Origin: JAIQFR01 sp041494445 | Lineage (GTDB): Bacteria; Acidobacteriota; Polarisedimenticolia; Polarisedimenticolales; JAIQFR01 | NCBI GenBank assembly: GCA_041494445.1 | Contig: JBGQAU010000117.1 | Span: 1 to 6,552 of the forward strand | Reading direction: 5' to 3' | DNA: 6,552 nucleotides | Notes under the pieces: model-generated | What the model was told of the DNA's origin: nothing | Databases searched by the model: none | Seen by the model: the letters and a program-made list of their open reading frames with translations, nothing else | Program-made: the position numbers and the translations under genes | In this document: one piece after another, positions 1-4,169 of the stretch | Layout of the letters: every line of letters starts with the position of its first letter | Position numbering within the stretch: the first letter of the stretch is position 1

Positions 1-1
1 C

Positions 2-895
2 AACGACACGAATCCCGCGATCCACCCTGGGGCCTCGGACGCAAACTGCAACGGGATCGACGAGAACTGCTCCGGGGTGGCGGACGAGGGAGTCGTTCCG
101 GTGGCGACGAGCTGCGGCGTGGGGGCGTGCGCGGCCACGGGGACGACGTCCTGCGAGGGCGGCGCGGTGCACGACAGCTGCGTCCCGGGCACCCCGGCCG
201 AGAGCGACACGACGTGCAACGGGATCGACGACGACTGCAACGGGCAGGTGGACGAGGGATACGTTCCGCAGGCGACGAGCTGCGGCGTGGGTGCCTGCGC
301 GAGGGCGGGGACGACGTCGTGCGTGGGCGGCGTGGTGCACGACAGCTGCGTGCCGGGAACGCCGACGCCTGAGGTCTGCGACGGCATCGACAACAACTGC
401 GACGGGATCACAGACAACAGTGACGGCGGGATGTGGTATCAGGACGTCGACGGGGACGGCCATGGAGATCCCTTGACGGGCGTTTCGACATGTTCGGCGG
501 GGTACTCGACGGCCGGCGACGACTGCAACGACGCGGATCCCGGGGCCTTCCACGCGCCCGTCGAGGTCGCCGGGCTGACCGCCGTGCGGGGTCCGGGATT
601 CGCGCGCTTGACCTGGACCGGCCAGGCCCTCACCGCGGGCGCCGGCACGTCCTACGACGTCGTGACGGGACTGCTCTCCGAGCTTCGGTCGGACGGCGGA
701 TTCGCGCGCGGGACCTGCCTCGCGTCAGGCGGGACGAGCGCCGAGTACGACGACACCCGAGCGGCGCCGGCCGAGGGCGACGTCCTGTACTACCTGGTGC
801 GCGCCAGGAATTCCTGCGGCTCGAGCACCTACGGAGACTCGACGCTGACCCCGGACCCGAGAGATGGGCTCGATACGTCGGGCCCGTGCCCCTGA
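2..895 (+). CDS. MopE-type cysteine-rich repeat protein, C-terminal part (5' end outside window)
   Basis: The reading frame is already open at base 2, so the GTG at 77 is internal and the gene starts upstream of the window. The visible 297 residues begin with three copies of a Cys/Asp module of the form CNGIDxxCxGxxDEG, starting at bases 47, 215 and 377. Between them lie linkers with CGVGAC and HDSCVPGTP motifs. A calcium-loop-like DVDGDGHGDP stretch and DDCNDADPGA follow. Such modules belong to the putative metal-binding MopE motif family found in secreted or surface proteins. The last 110 or so residues form a fibronectin-III-like domain (LTWTG, SYDVVTG, LYYLVRARNSCG) and end in SGPCP, a closing style I associate with acidobacterial exported proteins. 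Metal or calcium binding and extracellular location are inferred from the family. No anchor or sorting signal is visible in this part. It is not functionally linked to the island downstream. Confidence 0.85.
   Translation, partial: NDTNPAIHPGASDANCNGIDENCSGVADEGVVPVATSCGVGACAATGTTSCEGGAVHDSCVPGTPAESDTTCNGIDDDCNGQVDEGYVPQATSCGVGACARAGTTSCVGGVVHDSCVPGTPTPEVCDGIDNNCDGITDNSDGGMWYQDVDGDGHGDPLTGVSTCSAGYSTAGDDCNDADPGAFHAPVEVAGLTAVRGPGFARLTWTGQALTAGAGTSYDVVTGLLSELRSDGGFARGTCLASGGTSAEYDDTRAAPAEGDVLYYLVRARNSCGSSTYGDSTLTPDPRDGLDTSGPCP
47..420 (+). repeat. Tandem coding repeat of the MopE module (168 and 162 bp units)
   Basis: Units start at 47, 215 and 377, at the TGC of each Cys-(N/D)-G-I-D motif. The first period is 168 bp (56 codons) and the second is 162 bp (54 codons); the third unit is partial. 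Units one and two are close at DNA level, for example over 104-120 versus 272-288, which indicates expansion by tandem duplication inside the gene. More copies probably lie upstream of the window. Confidence 0.8.
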
Positions 896-965
896 GCGGA
901 GAGTCGCGGCGAGCGCGCGCTGACGGAACCCGGTCGCGCTTCGGCCCCGGCGCCTCCGGCGCTCC

Positions 966-994
966 TTGACCCACCGCACTTCCAGATGTACTTT
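966..994 (+). promoter_or_regulatory. Candidate sigma70-type promoter of the Phd-ParE pair
   Basis: TTGACC at 966-971 is followed after 17 bp by TACTTT at 989-994, giving 5/6 and 3/6 matches to the consensus hexamers. It lies 27 bp before the antitoxin start, overlaps the GTAC repeat cluster and is the only good -35-like hexamer in the 125-bp gap after the MopE-type gene. Recognised by eye only. Confidence 0.4.
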
Positions 995-1018
995 TGGACG
1001 TACCTTAGGAGGGTACAT
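986..1018 (+). promoter_or_regulatory. GTAC-repeat operator candidate upstream of the antitoxin
   Basis: Three GTAC cores sit at 988-991, 1000-1003 and 1013-1016, spaced 12 and 13 bp. The outer two form the inverted pair ATGTAC (986-991) and GTACAT (1013-1018). The related antitoxin YefM of E. coli binds operators with a TGTACA core, so autoregulation of the downstream pair by its own antitoxin is plausible. The Shine-Dalgarno run AGGAGGG (1007-1013), 7 nt before the ATG at 1021, lies inside the cluster, so repressor binding would cover both the promoter end and the start of the transcript. Confidence 0.5.
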
Positions 1019-1020
1019 CG

Positions 1021-1302
1021 ATGTCCAAGGTCCCGAACATCATCCCCGTGACCGATCTGCGGCAGGACGCCGCGGCGGCGCTCAAACGCGTCAAGGCATC
1101 GAAGCAACCGATCGTCATCACCCAGCGCGGCAGGGCGGCGGCGGTCCTCCTGAGCCTCGAGGAGTACGAGCGCGGCGAGCACGAGCGCCAGCTGTTGCGC
1201 CTCCTCGCTCGGGGCGAGCAGGAAATCGCGGCGGGCAAGGGGTTCGATCTCGACGCCGTTCTGGCGGAAGCGGACGCGCTCCTGGGCGGGGGCGGCCCGT
1301 GA
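1021..1302 (+). CDS. Phd/YefM-family antitoxin
   Basis: This 93-residue protein has the Phd/YefM layout. The N-terminal DNA-binding part reads IIPVTDLRQDAAAALKRVK, followed by QPIVITQRGRAAAVLLSLEEY (about residues 29-50), the typical beta-hairpin and helix of the family. A charged, flexible C-terminal tail rich in E, A and L (about 52-93) would wrap the toxin. The ATG has an excellent ribosome binding site, AGGAGGG with 7 nt spacing. The stop overlaps the next start (GTGA), so translation of antitoxin and toxin is probably coupled, antitoxin first, as usual in type II systems. The GTAC repeats just upstream suggest autorepression. The pair looks complete and is the cleanest TA module in the window. 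Family identification is strong; the exact toxin target cannot be read from sequence. Confidence 0.9.
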   Translation: MSKVPNIIPVTDLRQDAAAALKRVKASKQPIVITQRGRAAAVLLSLEEYERGEHERQLLRLLARGEQEIAAGKGFDLDAVLAEADALLGGGGP

Positions 1303-1622
1303 AGGTCCGCTTCACACCGTCGGGCCGCATGCAGTTCCTCACGGCGGTCGCCTACATCCAGCAGGATGAGCCCCAGGCGGCGTCGAGGTTCCGCCACCGC
1401 GCCGAAAAGGTCCTTCGGAGGCTTGTTCGCTTCCCGAATTCGGGCCGTCTCATTCCGGAGTTCCCCGATCTTCCGTTCCGGGAGGTCGTCGTCGCGCCGT
1501 ACCGCTTCTTCTACCGGCGAGAGGGCGGCGCCATCTGGGTCGTCGCCGTCTGGCACGGCGCGCAGCTGCCGGCGCGACCGGTCACGGGTCGCGGTAGCGG
1601 GACTCGCGGGACCCTTCCCTGA
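1299..1622 (+). CDS. RelE/ParE-superfamily toxin
   Basis: This 107-residue protein starts at GTG 1299, overlapping the antitoxin stop by 4 nt. It has the ParE/RelE fold signature: basic N-terminal strand (KVRFTPSG), helices carrying an alternating Arg pattern (about residues 28-44), then SGRLIPEFPD (48-57), REVVVAPYRFFYR (61-73) and the terminal strand WVVAVWHGAQLP (80-91). The motif set xPEFPDxxxREVxxxPYRxxYR is typical of ParE-like toxins paired with Phd/YefM antitoxins. ParE proteins act on DNA gyrase and RelE proteins cleave mRNA on the ribosome; sequence alone does not decide which applies here. The last 16 residues (after LPAR) are a Gly/Arg-rich extension beyond the usual family end. 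They suggest that the original stop was lost and that the frame now reads into flanking sequence. Confidence 0.88.
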   Translation: MKVRFTPSGRMQFLTAVAYIQQDEPQAASRFRHRAEKVLRRLVRFPNSGRLIPEFPDLPFREVVVAPYRFFYRREGGAIWVVAVWHGAQLPARPVTGRGSGTRGTLP

Positions 1623-1647
1623 CCGGCAGCGCACGCTTCGCTCGAGG

Positions 1648-1691
1648 CCTGGCGCCGACCCCACGCGGCCAGAAGGCCGATCGGGATCGAG
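1648..1691 (+). pseudogene. Relic of a DUF2283-like gene (frameshifted)
   Basis: Bases 1672-1691 are identical over 20 bp to 2906-2925 inside the DUF2283-like gene, where they encode GRPIGIE. Just before this match, 1657-1670 aligns with 2890-2904 if one base is missing: GAC-xxx-ACx-CGG encodes D-P-T-R here against D-Y-T-R in the intact gene. The one-base gap explains why the two halves lie in different frames. No start or continuous frame exists, and similarity fades past GIE. I infer a leftover of a second DUF2283-like gene in the gap between the ParE-type toxin and the HTH gene. The 20-bp identity is seen directly; the relic interpretation is inference. Confidence 0.45.
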
Positions 1692-1746
1692 CCGCCGATC
1701 GCGGGTTCCCCCGCCGCAACCTACACCGCCTCCGCCTCCTTCCGGC

Positions 1747-1808
1747 ACGTGAGGTACACGTCTTCCGCTCGACCGCCGCTTGACAAGTGCTATCTTAGGA
1801 GGTAACGT
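1747..1808 (+). promoter_or_regulatory. Candidate promoter region and small inverted repeat before the HTH gene
   Basis: Two overlapping readings are possible. One has TTGACA at 1780-1785, a perfect -35, with TAACGT at 1803-1808 after 17 bp. The other is an extended -10, TGC-TATCTT (1788-1796), with TCGACC at 1769-1774 as -35. A perfect 5-bp inverted repeat, ACGTG-aggta-CACGT (1747-1761), lies just upstream and could be an operator. An AGGAGG run at 1797-1802 has no in-frame start at a useful distance. Confidence 0.4.
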
Positions 1809-1839
1809 TTATTCTTGGGGAAGATCCGCAGAGGAGGCT

Positions 1840-2343
1840 ATGTCTTCCTACGGAGCTCGACGCCGAGGGTTTGCTGTGAAGATCCGGTCGGTCTCGGCCA
1901 ACCACCACCGAAAGGCGTTCGAGGTCCGCACGGCGTCGCGAACGCTCTACTATCCGTTCGCGAGGCTCGAGCCCGCACCCGCCGTGGGGGAGCGCGTCCG
2001 CCGCGTCGTCGTCGACGAGGAGATCGCCCGCGAGGGCTTCACCTATCTCCTCGATTCCGGGAAGGAAGGCACCGTCCACATCGAGCAGGTCCTGGAGTAC
2101 AACCAGGACCCCTCCTTCCTCCGCGATGCCCTGCTCTACAGGCTCACGATCGAGGCGCGAAAGCGAATCGAGGTCAGCCCCGTTTCCCGCCGCGAGATCA
2201 TCCGCCGCCTCGGAACGTCGGCGACGCAGTTCTACCGGCTCCTCGACCCCGCCAACAAGCGGAAGTCCGTCGACAAGATGCTCTCGCTCCTCCACGCGCT
2301 CGACTGCGACGTGGACCTCGTCGTGAGAGCGAGTTCGACGTAA
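1840..2343 (+). CDS. Regulator-like protein with N-terminal DUF2442-like part and C-terminal helix-turn-helix
   Basis: The protein is 167 residues from ATG 1840. The N-terminal region (about 13-85) is beta-rich: KIRSVSANHHRKAFEVRT, then TLYYPFARLEPAP, then FTYLLDSGKEGTVHIEQVLEYN. The strand-then-P-F-A-R pattern recalls the DUF2442 fold (inference). A linker helix (91-112) leads to a helix-turn-helix at about 113-165 with REIIRRLGTSATQFYRLLD and a final DCDVDLVVR, resembling Xre-type domains. Such proteins are generally annotated as hypothetical or Xre-family, and an antitoxin or repressor role is likely but unproven. AGGAGG (1832-1837) sits only 2 nt before ATG 1840, which is tight. GTG 1876 (residue 13), preceded by GAGGG with 6 nt spacing, would give the MKIRS start I expect for the family and is a real alternative. 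The TTG at 1780 is part of the promoter and is not preferred. No toxin is encoded beside it. Confidence 0.75.
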   Translation: MSSYGARRRGFAVKIRSVSANHHRKAFEVRTASRTLYYPFARLEPAPAVGERVRRVVVDEEIAREGFTYLLDSGKEGTVHIEQVLEYNQDPSFLRDALLYRLTIEARKRIEVSPVSRREIIRRLGTSATQFYRLLDPANKRKSVDKMLSLLHALDCDVDLVVRASST

Positions 2344-2512
2344 CGGCGCGCGATGAGCAAGGTCCTTCTCGAGCTCCCGGCACCCGCCGCGCGCCGTTCC
2401 GGGAGGCCCGTACCGGCGGGAGCGGCATTCCGGGTCGTGCGGGATCGCTGGCGGCCGGGCGGCGAAGGCGCGGCTGGCATGGGATAACGCTTTCACGTAG
2501 GTTGTTATCATC
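2344..2512 (+). promoter_or_regulatory. Intergenic region with GATAAC/GTTATC inverted repeat before the VapB-like gene
   Basis: This 169-bp gap holds no convincing gene. At its right end, GATAAC (2483-2488) and GTTATC (2504-2509) form a perfect inverted pair with centres 21 bp apart, two helical turns, which suits a dimer-of-dimers ribbon-helix-helix repressor. The right half-site ends 3 bp before the ATG at 2513, where an autoregulating antitoxin operator would be expected. No clear ribosome binding site precedes that ATG (only GTAGG at 2497-2501, 11 nt away), so the transcript may be nearly leaderless. Confidence 0.4.
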
Positions 2513-2737
2513 ATGGTCCGCACGCAGATCAACCTCTCGGAGGGCGAGTACCGCGCCGCGAAGCAGGAGGCGCGGCGGCTCGGGATCCCGCTCGCGGAGC
2601 TCCTCAGGCGCTCTCTCCGCAGCCTGCTTCCCGCCGACCCCTCGAAACCCTGGATGCGCTACGCGGGAATGATCCACTCGGGCGACCCCGACTCGAGCCG
2701 CCACATCGATGAGGTCGTCTATGGCGGCAAGGACTGA
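2513..2737 (+). CDS. Ribbon-helix-helix (VapB/CopG-like) antitoxin, orphan
   Basis: This 74-residue protein opens with MVRTQINLSEGEYRAAKQEA, the beta-strand and first helix of a ribbon-helix-helix DNA-binding domain. LGIPLAELLRRSLRSLLP follows as the second helix (about 23-40). The C-terminal part, WMRYAGMIHSGDPDSS and HIDEVVYGGKD, is the toxin-binding tail typical of VapB antitoxins whose partner is a PIN-domain VapC ribonuclease. In such operons vapC overlaps or directly follows vapB, but here no PIN-domain gene is present. A 13-codon frame beginning at ATG 2721 inside the vapB end may be all that remains. The GATAAC/GTTATC inverted repeat just upstream suggests that autoregulation could still operate. 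The next gene (2764) is close and on the same strand, so both may be co-transcribed. Confidence 0.82.
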   Translation: MVRTQINLSEGEYRAAKQEARRLGIPLAELLRRSLRSLLPADPSKPWMRYAGMIHSGDPDSSRHIDEVVYGGKD

Positions 2738-2762
2738 GGCGTACGTCGAGTGGGAGCCTTAG
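2721..2762 (+). pseudogene. Possible 5' stub of a vapC (PIN toxin) gene
   Basis: ATG 2721 lies in another frame inside the last codons of the VapB-like gene and opens MAARTEAYV, then WEP and a stop at 2760-2762. An overlapping start at this position and a first strand ending in a Y-V pair fit the beginning of PIN toxins, which continue with Asp-Thr/Ser (D-T/S-S). Here the next codon is GAG (Glu) and the frame ends four codons later. I infer that the toxin body was lost at about 2747. The evidence is short and circumstantial; it may be a chance frame. Confidence 0.3.
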
Positions 2763-2763
2763 G

Positions 2764-3033
2764 ATGACCGACCCGTACCTGGAAGTCACGTACCGCCGCG
2801 GCCGGGCGATCGCGGCATACCTCTATCTCCCTCGGCGCGGCAGGGAGAGGAGCCACCGGACGACGACCCCGGCCCCCGGGTTGGTCGTGGACTACACCCG
2901 GGCGGGAAGGCCGATCGGGATCGAGATCACGTCACCCGCCCGGCTTTCCCTGTCGACGCTCAACCGAGTGTTGCGCGATCTCGGCGTACCGCCGGTCACC
3001 CGCGCCGATCTCGCCCCGCTTCGGGCGGCATGA
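2764..3033 (+). CDS. DUF2283-like small protein
   Basis: This 89-residue protein starts at ATG 2764 with a GGGAG ribosome binding site 7 nt upstream (2752-2756). The first half has two beta strands (YLEVTYRRGRAIAAYLYLP). The core GLVVDYTRAGRPIGIEI (about 39-55) matches the DUF2283 pattern of hydrophobic-D-Y-x-x-x-G-x-x-x-G-I-E-I. A helix (SLSTLNRVLRDLGVPP) and a short tail ending in LAPLRAA follow. DUF2283 proteins are small, widespread and of unknown biochemical function, and they often sit among TA-like genes. Here it lies 26 bp after the VapB-like gene on the same strand. A 20-bp stretch of its core is also found at 1672-1691, evidence of a second, decayed copy. I assign no function. Confidence 0.65.
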   Translation: MTDPYLEVTYRRGRAIAAYLYLPRRGRERSHRTTTPAPGLVVDYTRAGRPIGIEITSPARLSLSTLNRVLRDLGVPPVTRADLAPLRAA

Positions 3034-3049
3034 GGGGGGCGACCCCGTC

Positions 3050-3336
3050 GCGCGCGACCCGCCACCAGCCGCGAGAGGAAGCGTCATGAAACCTCGGAGC
3101 CGGTCCACGCCGGATCATATGCGGCCCGAGTACGAATTCGACTACTCGGCCGCAGTTCGCGGAAAGTACCACCGCCGCCTCGTCAAGGAAGGAGCGAACG
3201 TCGTGGTGCTCGAGCCGGACGTCGCGAAGGCCTTCCGAAGCTCCGCGGCGGTCAACGAGGCATTGCGGTCCCTGCTGCAGGTTCTCGAGACAACGCAGCG
3301 TCTCACCGCGCGAGTGAGACGTCGATCGCGCGCGCC
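3050..3336 (+). repeat. 287-bp direct repeat, left copy (brnT 3' end plus brnA)
   Basis: It aligns without gaps to 5865-6151 with 10 mismatches counted by eye, about 96.5% identity. It covers the last 14 brnT codons and about 80 of the brnA codons. Its left edge falls in 3048-3056 and its right edge in 3326-3336. Both edges contain the same 9-bp string TCGCGCGCG (3048-3056 and 3326-3334), which suggests microhomology at the integration event. The right copy is the native context because its left part is in frame with a complete brnT. Confidence 0.93.
3052..3096 (+). pseudogene. 3' remnant of a brnT toxin gene
   Basis: Codons from GCG 3052 to ACC 3091-3093 encode ARPATSRERKRHET, matching residues 76-89 of the complete BrnT at 5642-5911 with one change (Gly to Ala). 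Nothing of BrnT exists upstream of 3050, where the sequence switches to the tail of the DUF2283-like gene region. The toxin is therefore gone and only the piece that overlaps the start of brnA survives. The TAG stop seen in the intact gene is TCG here; the base change is silent in the overlapping brnA frame (AGG/CGG, both Arg). Confidence 0.85.
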
Positions 3337-3367
3337 TCGCGGTGCAGCTCGACGCGGTAGGCCATGA
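3086..3367 (+). CDS. BrnA-like antitoxin, duplicated orphan copy
   Basis: This 93-residue protein is nearly identical to the product of 5901-6197: three differences (H/Q, A/S, K/N) in the first 85 or so residues. After SRAPR the sequence differs because the frame runs across the repeat edge into unrelated DNA (the antisense of a relE stub), giving a new GAARRGRP tail. The core NVVVLEPDVAKAFRSSAAVN then EALRSLLQVLETT is the ribbon-helix-helix-like part that I associate with BrnA-type partners of BrnT. AGAGGAAG ends 5 nt before ATG 3086. ATG 3119 is an alternative start that would give the more usual MRPEYEFDY opening. No toxin accompanies it. It could still bind the BrnT made from the intact locus 2.5 kb away, or repress that promoter (inference). 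Confidence 0.82.
   Translation: MKPRSRSTPDHMRPEYEFDYSAAVRGKYHRRLVKEGANVVVLEPDVAKAFRSSAAVNEALRSLLQVLETTQRLTARVRRRSRAPRGAARRGRP
3303..3365 (-). pseudogene. 5' stub of a RelE-like toxin gene
   Basis: On the minus strand, 9 nt after the stop of the Phd-like antitoxin, ATG at 3365-3363 opens MAYRVELHREAR. This is a characteristic beginning of RelE-family toxins (basic first strand, then helix). After that the frame gives AIDVSLAR and a TGA at 3305-3303. The switch coincides with the right edge of the 287-bp repeat (3326-3336). Antitoxin-then-toxin order and the short gap match a normal phd-relE operon. I infer that the toxin was whole before the brnA segment landed here, so only about 12 codons remain. 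Confidence 0.72.
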
Positions 3368-3374
3368 TCTTGGC

Positions 3375-3641
3375 CTAGAGTCCGAGGTCCGCTTTCACCT
3401 TCTCCCAGGGCTCGAAGTCTTCCGGCTTCGCGCCGGAGAGGATCCGGTCCGCCTCTTCGACGTCCAGGCGGTCCTCGCGCTCCTCCGCCAAGCGCTCCAG
3501 TAACCGGAGGTCTTCAATTGGAACGAGCGCGGCCACGTCTTTTCCGCGGCGCTCGAGGACGATCCGCTCCCCGCGGTAGGCCACCCGATTCAGCGTGTCG
3601 CCGAAGACCTTCCGGGCTTCCCCCACGTTCAGCCGGGTCAT
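3375..3641 (-). CDS. Phd/YefM-family antitoxin, orphaned
   Basis: This 88-residue minus-strand protein begins MTRLNVGEARKVFGDTLNRV and continues GERIVLERRGKDVAALVPIED (about 24-44), the signature N-terminal DNA-binding fold of Phd/YefM antitoxins. An acidic, helical tail follows (LAEEREDRLDVEEADRIL, then GAKPEDFEPWEKVKADLGL), which would bind a RelE-type toxin. The start has a strong AAGGAGG Shine-Dalgarno at 3655-3649 with 7 nt spacing, and a promoter candidate lies at 3709-3737. The gene appears intact, but its downstream toxin is reduced to a stub. It shares the family with the antitoxin at 1021-1302 but is clearly diverged from it, so the two modules arose independently rather than by local duplication. 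Confidence 0.88.
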   Translation of the reverse strand: MTRLNVGEARKVFGDTLNRVAYRGERIVLERRGKDVAALVPIEDLRLLERLAEEREDRLDVEEADRILSGAKPEDFEPWEKVKADLGL

Positions 3642-3662
3642 GGTCCATCCTCCTTCGCTGCG

Positions 3663-3689
3663 TTTCGAGCGTCTCGAGCGTTTCGAGCA
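3663..3689. repeat. Three tandem 9-bp repeats in the antitoxin leader
   Basis: The units TTTCGAGCG (3663-3671), TCTCGAGCG (3672-3680) and TTTCGAGCA (3681-3689) are consecutive, and each carries the near-palindrome TCGA. They lie between the promoter candidate and the ribosome binding site of the minus-strand antitoxin, so they would be in its 5' leader. They could be repressor sites or simple slippage repeats; the sequence does not decide. Confidence 0.6.
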
Positions 3690-3708
3690 TTACGCGCGTT
3701 TCAGGGGA

Positions 3709-3737
3709 AGTATGGGAACATTCGGCCCTTCCGTCAA
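3709..3737 (-). promoter_or_regulatory. Candidate promoter of the minus-strand Phd-like antitoxin
   Basis: Read on the minus strand, TTGACG (3737-3732) is followed after 17 bp by CATACT (3714-3709), matching 5/6 and 4/6 of the sigma70 consensus. Transcription would start near 3702, giving a leader of about 60 nt that includes the three 9-bp repeats and the AAGGAGG site. Confidence 0.5.
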
Positions 3738-3757
3738 GGATGCGAATTTCCCATCGG

Positions 3758-3785
3758 GGAACCGTTGAGTTCCCGCAGTTTTTCG
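3758..3785. repeat. Perfect GGGAAC/GTTCCC inverted repeat followed by a T run
   Basis: GGGAAC (3758-3763), a 6-nt spacer and GTTCCC (3770-3775) form a perfect hairpin, followed 4 nt later by six T residues (3780-3785) on the plus strand. It could be a weak plus-strand terminator, but no plus-strand gene ends here. An operator or scar upstream of the minus-strand antitoxin promoter is equally possible. Confidence 0.35.
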
Positions 3786-3798
3786 TTCCTCGGAGATG

Positions 3799-3918
3799 GT
3801 CCACGGACGGCTGGGTGTGCGAGAGGAGGTCCGGCACGCGGTGGACTTCGTCGATGAGGACCGACCGGCTCGCCCGGGCCCTGGTGGCCGTGGCGTCAGC
3901 GGCGGCGAGCGCGTCGGC
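3799..3918 (-). pseudogene. Fragment of an AAA_14/DUF4143-type ATPase
   Basis: In one minus-strand frame, about 40 codons read ADALAAADATATRARASRSV then LIDEVHRVPDLLSHTQ, with almost every codon ending in G or C. Hydrophobic-LIDEV-x-RVP-x-LL is the Walker B region of the AAA_14 ATPases that carry a C-terminal DUF4143; the Asp-Glu would coordinate and activate the ATP-bound Mg. No Walker A, no further domain and no start or stop is associated. At about 3799 the third-position bias collapses, marking the break. The fragment sits just after the DUF2442-like gene and slightly overlaps its last codons. I regard it as an internal piece of a destroyed gene. The motif is seen directly; the family call is from recall. 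Confidence 0.5.
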
Positions 3919-4168
3919 CGGCCGGTCGCTCCGCGACGGCGGGCGCGGGCGCCCGGCTGACGAGCGGGTAGCGCTCCGGGTGCTCGATGGAGTCCACGTC
4001 GAGATCCACGTCGAGGTCCGGCCAGCGCAGGTGGTGAGGCCACGGCCTCTCGACTCGCGTGAGCGCACCGATCGGGGCCTCGCGGAACCACGGGAAGCGG
4101 TCGAAGGGGACGAAAATCTCGCGGCCGTCGAGGAGGAGCCAGAGGCCGGTTCTCGAGACGTTCGTCAC
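3896..4168 (-). CDS. DUF2442-domain protein
   Basis: From GTG 4168 the protein has 90 residues. GLWLLLDGREIFVPFDRFPWFREA (about 8-31) is the DUF2442 core: strand, D-G-R, strand, then P-F-x-x-F-P. It is followed by RVERPWPHHLRWPDLDVDLDVDSIE (about 37-61), with the W-P-D-L-D-x-D-L signature, and ends ERYPLVSRAP. The last 14 or so residues (AVAERPAGRRARRR) are low in complexity and probably read past the original end into a neighbouring insertion. GTG 4168 lies 1 nt after the stop of the DUF4160 gene, with no in-frame start between it and ATG 4387, so translation is very likely coupled. Family members commonly begin some residues earlier (AVEVTNVS), so the exact start is uncertain. DUF2442 with DUF4160 is a recurrent pair proposed to be TA-like; its biochemical role is not known to me. 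Confidence 0.8.
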   Translation of the reverse strand: MTNVSRTGLWLLLDGREIFVPFDRFPWFREAPIGALTRVERPWPHHLRWPDLDVDLDVDSIEHPERYPLVSRAPAPAVAERPAGRRARRR

Positions 4169-4169
4169 C

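Noticed and set aside
949..962. GCGCC/GGCGC hairpin as terminator of the MopE-type gene
   Set aside because: The stem is only 5 bp with a 3-nt loop, and no T run follows.
1005..1748. 247-codon minus-strand open frame opposite the Phd-ParE pair
   Set aside because: It is antisense to two well-supported genes and has an Arg/Gly/Pro-rich composition with no motif; it is a by-product of high GC content.
2353..2487. 44-codon plus-strand frame after the HTH gene
   Set aside because: No ribosome binding site, low-complexity Pro/Ala/Gly/Arg sequence and no family resemblance; too short to support.
1795..2532. 245-codon minus-strand open frame
   Set aside because: It lies opposite the HTH gene and repeats its codon pattern in complement; no domain or ribosome binding site is visible.
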